A model generated the notes under the pieces. It saw only the letters and a program-made list of their open reading frames with translations, was not told the DNA's origin and searched no databases. Position numbers and translations under genes: made by a program. From the NCBI GenBank assembly GCA_030248135.1, contig JASANC010003645.1, positions 62,001 to 126,000 on the forward strand: 64,000 nucleotides of DNA, read 5' to 3'. The stretch is from Theristus sp. LFF4_11 (taxonomy: Eukaryota; Nematoda; Chromadorea; Monhysterida; Xyalidae). Shown one piece after another: positions 61,216 through 64,000 of the stretch (within the stretch, counting starts at the first letter, position 1; each line of letters opens with the position of its first letter).

Positions 61216-63162
61216 TCACTCAGTCCGTTTGTATTTCTCCGTCAGCAAAACGTGCAACACCAGCACCGCGTACACGATGACGCCGAGTGTGGCGAGGTTG
61301 ACCAGGATTTGGTAGGTGCACAATGTTGAGAGACCTTTGCACCTGAGAAATCGGAAGAATTGGCAGATAAAAAAGATCACAATCGAACACACTGGTTTTG
61401 AACATGAATCAGAATCTCTGAACATGCTGGACTGGGAAGCGTGAAGTCCAAGCCAGAAATCAGTGCACTCGGTTACAATGTTGCACAGTCACAGACAAAC
61501 TCAGGTGCACACGCACGTTTGTTTCTGACTGTGCAACATTACTGTGTTTCACTGTATTCAGCTTCAGCATTGTTCAATCTTACTGTAGCGCAGCCGCTGT
61601 GCAGATCTTACGAAAAGTTATCACGAATGTTCCAAAAGATGCTGGTAAAGATAAAAAACGCACTCGGCCTGCGTCAGACTGCCGTAGGCGACGAGTCCAC
61701 CGACGATTTGCACGCAGCTGATCGCAAACAACACGAGACCAACGTAACGATGCGGCGGCAGCATGCGAGCTCGCAGCCGGTGACCGGTGCACGACAACGC
61801 GAACGTGCACACGCCGAACAGGAACTGTGGCAAAACAATTGGTGACACGTTGTTGTTTGATCGTTTGGTGATGCGCTCAATTTCGCTGGTGGTTTCGTTC
61901 GAATTTTTTGAAACCAACCACACTAAACGTGCAACTTTTGTAAATTGTAATAAGTCACAACGGAAATTTAACCCAGTGCACTGGTAGGCTGTAGTCCCCA
62001 ACTGGTATGACTTAAGAGCGCACTGTAAGTTCAATGCAACATGAACATTAACATTCACCACAATAAAAGCGTCGTTGTGTTTGACTGTAACTAATTTTAA
62101 GCAAAAATTAAAAAAAAACATTATGAACCACCTGCAACGAATAGCCGGCTAAAACGGCGAGACCCAGCCACGAATGTATGGAGACGAAATGTTGATAGCC
62201 GTTCTGGTCTTTGTATCTCAACTCGGCCACAAAGCCCGTCCAGCCTAAGGCTAGGGCAGTGGCATGCAGGGTCGCGTGTGCCCATTTCACTTGTAACTTT
62301 GGTCGATTGAAGAATGAACGGTAGGATAGGATCGCTGAAACAATTGTAATAAACACACAAGGTCGTTCAGTTCAGTCAGACGTTTCTGACAGTGCTACCC
62401 ATACAATTGGCTGCATGCAGGTGGCTGATTGGTCGCTGCAAGAATGACGCAACCAATGGATATGCTGGCGGCGTCTTAACCGCAAATGTGTCCATTGACC
62501 AATGAAACAAGTTTTTTGTTAGCGGTAATACCGCTGCCCAAAAATTCGCTGATGAATTGGTTCCTTTCGAAATCAATAAACCAGATTATTTTATTCCGTG
62601 AGAAATGTCTTCAACAAATCAGCGACTCGGTAAGACTGATTCATATTCGCTAATTATATTTCGTGAAACGCAAGATGCAGAAACCCCGAAAAAAATTGCA
62701 AACCCTGCACAGAACTTTGAAATTGAAACACAGCACACGTTGAAACACCGAAAAAGCGTTTCCCACTCACCGAGACCCTGCAGTGCCGCGAACGCACACG
62801 GCTGAAAGAATTTATGGAAATGATTCGATTTTGTGGCCCACTCGAAGCCGCCGTCGTGTCCCTGCCAGACACCGATGAAAATGACCACGGCGATGATGCA
62901 CAGCTGCGAAACGCTGAATAACTGACTGATTCGTCGTTTATCGAGAGTGGACAGCTTTTGGCGACGATTTTGCGCGGTGCTGGCGTTGCTGCAGTAAGAA
63001 AACGACTTTTATCTCCTTTATGTTGACCGCATTTGAATGATTCGGCTGAGCTGGAGGTTGGTGCAAGCAATCGGCAAGCAACGTAACTCACGCAAGCAAG
63101 AGCTCGGAAGACGTCGGTCGCTCCTCAAGGTCGTCGCCCTGATCATCAGGCTCGTGCAGCAT
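61216..63162 (-). CDS. Cytochrome b561 family protein, copy C
   Basis: Five exons (minus strand): 63092-63162 (ATG at 63160-63162, donor GC|GTGAGT), 62771-62988, 62132-62334, 61664-61824, 61216-61342. Exon 1 adds an acidic cytoplasmic N-terminus (start MLHEPDDQGDDLEE) missing from copies A and B. Heme-ligand histidines: SNHFHKFFQ, KWAHATLHATA, SIHSWLGLA and PPHRYVGLV. From the first membrane segment on, intron positions and phases are the same as in A and B, with the last donor GA|GTGCGT again recreating Glu-Cys. It is more diverged than A and B are from each other and lies about 11.5 kb away in the same orientation, next to RRP41. Likely role: transmembrane electron transfer using ascorbate or similar. 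Confidence 0.87.
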
Positions 63163-63491
63163 TGTTTGAAGTTGAGTCTATTGTTTTTTTGTGAATTACA
63201 GTTGTTGTCATCAAAATCGCAATGTGAATGCAAGTATTGAAAACGCGATAGTCAAGACACGTTTTTCAGTTCCGAACAGTCACCAAATGATTCCGACAGT
63301 TTGTAAAATTTTATTGAGCACAAGTTTCATTCAGCGTACCGCAACAAACAAAATCGAATCACAACAGACATCAAATTGAAATCAACATTTGAATGCGAGA
63401 AAAACGTGAAGCTGACAAAACTCCAAGCGCTCTATTTTTCTGAATCCGGTTTGTTCATAACAACAAAATTGTCGCGAAAACAGAGTTGGCG

Positions 63492-63694
63492 TCACGCCAA
63501 GGCCAATTTGTGCGCCAACGTCTCCGTGTGCTCTTTGACCGTGTCGACCAGGAGTGAATGCAACCGTTTACAGGCGGCAATCGATGCGTCCAACAATCGA
63601 TCCAAATGATCGATATGCAGCCGATTGTCCATTTCCAACAGTACCAGTTGATTGTCGCGAGGCAGCAGCGCTACGGTGCACCGGGCGTTGCCGC
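63492..63694 (-). CDS. EXOSC4: Exosome subunit RRP41/EXOSC4, last exon only
   Basis: RNase PH-like ring subunit of the RNA exosome. Minus-strand exon after acceptor ATGCTCAG, ending TGA at 63492-63494, 66 codons. The run CTVALLPRDNQLVLLEMDNR followed by HIDHLDRLLDASIAACKRLH parallels the end of human EXOSC4 (LALLPASGQIALLEMDARLHEDHLERVLEAA). Upstream exons would lie beyond about 63830; 63695-64000 looks like intron, and the remaining gene is outside the window. Confidence 0.75.
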
Positions 63695-64000
63695 CTGAGC
63701 ATTTTTTCTTGCGAAATTCAAAACTGTTTCAGTACAAGCCAGACGCTGGTACTGAAAATTACCGCCAAGACCTGCTCGGACGCTGGTTGGTGTTATTCTT
63801 CCACCCAATCAGCAGTGAGCAACAGAACAACTGCACAATGAGTGGAGCACTTATTACACTTTTCAGCTGTGCGGCTTCTCCACACATCACTCAACATTAC
63901 TTCGATTTATTCATATGAATAGATTAGATTACACATGTATTGCCTTGTTGAGACCAGCAAAAACTCAAGAACAGAAACTACAAAATTAACTCAGTAATTA

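Noticed and set aside
61441..61845. Plus-strand frame opposite b561 copy C
   Set aside because: Shadow of the minus-strand exon 61664-61824, which has heme-ligand and splice support.

Overview
This is a stretch of animal nuclear genome. The genes are split into many short exons joined by introns of about 50 to 1,800 bases, usually GT...AG with a short T-rich acceptor ending TTTCAG or TTTCCAG. Gene content (Mediator subunit 1, DDX11, kelch-like, ZER1, cytochrome b561, exosome RRP41) is metazoan. The acceptors, the intron density and the run of cytochrome b561 copies fit a nematode best, but this is an inference and no species is named. No bacterial, CRISPR or tRNA gene was found. All gene models were built by eye, by requiring splice sites and codon phase to agree across every junction; exon ends marked uncertain could be wrong.

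Layout. 1-11466 (+): 3' part of a MED1 gene, cut by the window start, with a small antisense gene for a secreted cysteine-rich protein in its largest intron. 11922-19053 (+): complete DDX11/CHL1 iron-sulfur DNA helicase in 14 exons. 19466-20556: BTB/BACK-like exons that look like a partial duplicate. 20546-32616 (+): BTB-BACK-kelch (KLHL) gene. A 7.3 kb intron of this gene holds two long GTCATC microsatellite blocks, and between them a 5.5 kb retroelement with Gag-like and Env-like coding sequence but no polymerase. 33845-43803 (+): ZER1-type CUL2 substrate receptor (LRR plus ARM repeats). 44824-49691 (-): two tandem cytochrome b561 genes. 49692-61215: gene-poor, repeat-rich DNA with a small unrecognised minus-strand gene, a hAT-type MITE with an 8-bp target duplication and a Tc1/IS630-like transposase-derived gene. 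61216-63162 (-): third cytochrome b561 gene. 63492-63694 (-): last exon of exosome subunit RRP41/EXOSC4.

The host genes are housekeeping or regulatory (transcription, sister-chromatid cohesion and genome stability, two ubiquitin-ligase adaptors, membrane electron transport, RNA decay) and do not form a pathway. The most unusual object is the retroelement at 23127-28651. It has an LTR-like left end and a TGG primer-site-like sequence, one long reading frame carrying two zinc-knuckle Gag-like modules followed by an Env-like glycoprotein with a furin-type site, and perfect 61-bp terminal inverted repeats instead of two direct LTRs. Removing it with one copy of a 4-bp duplication restores the microsatellite in phase.
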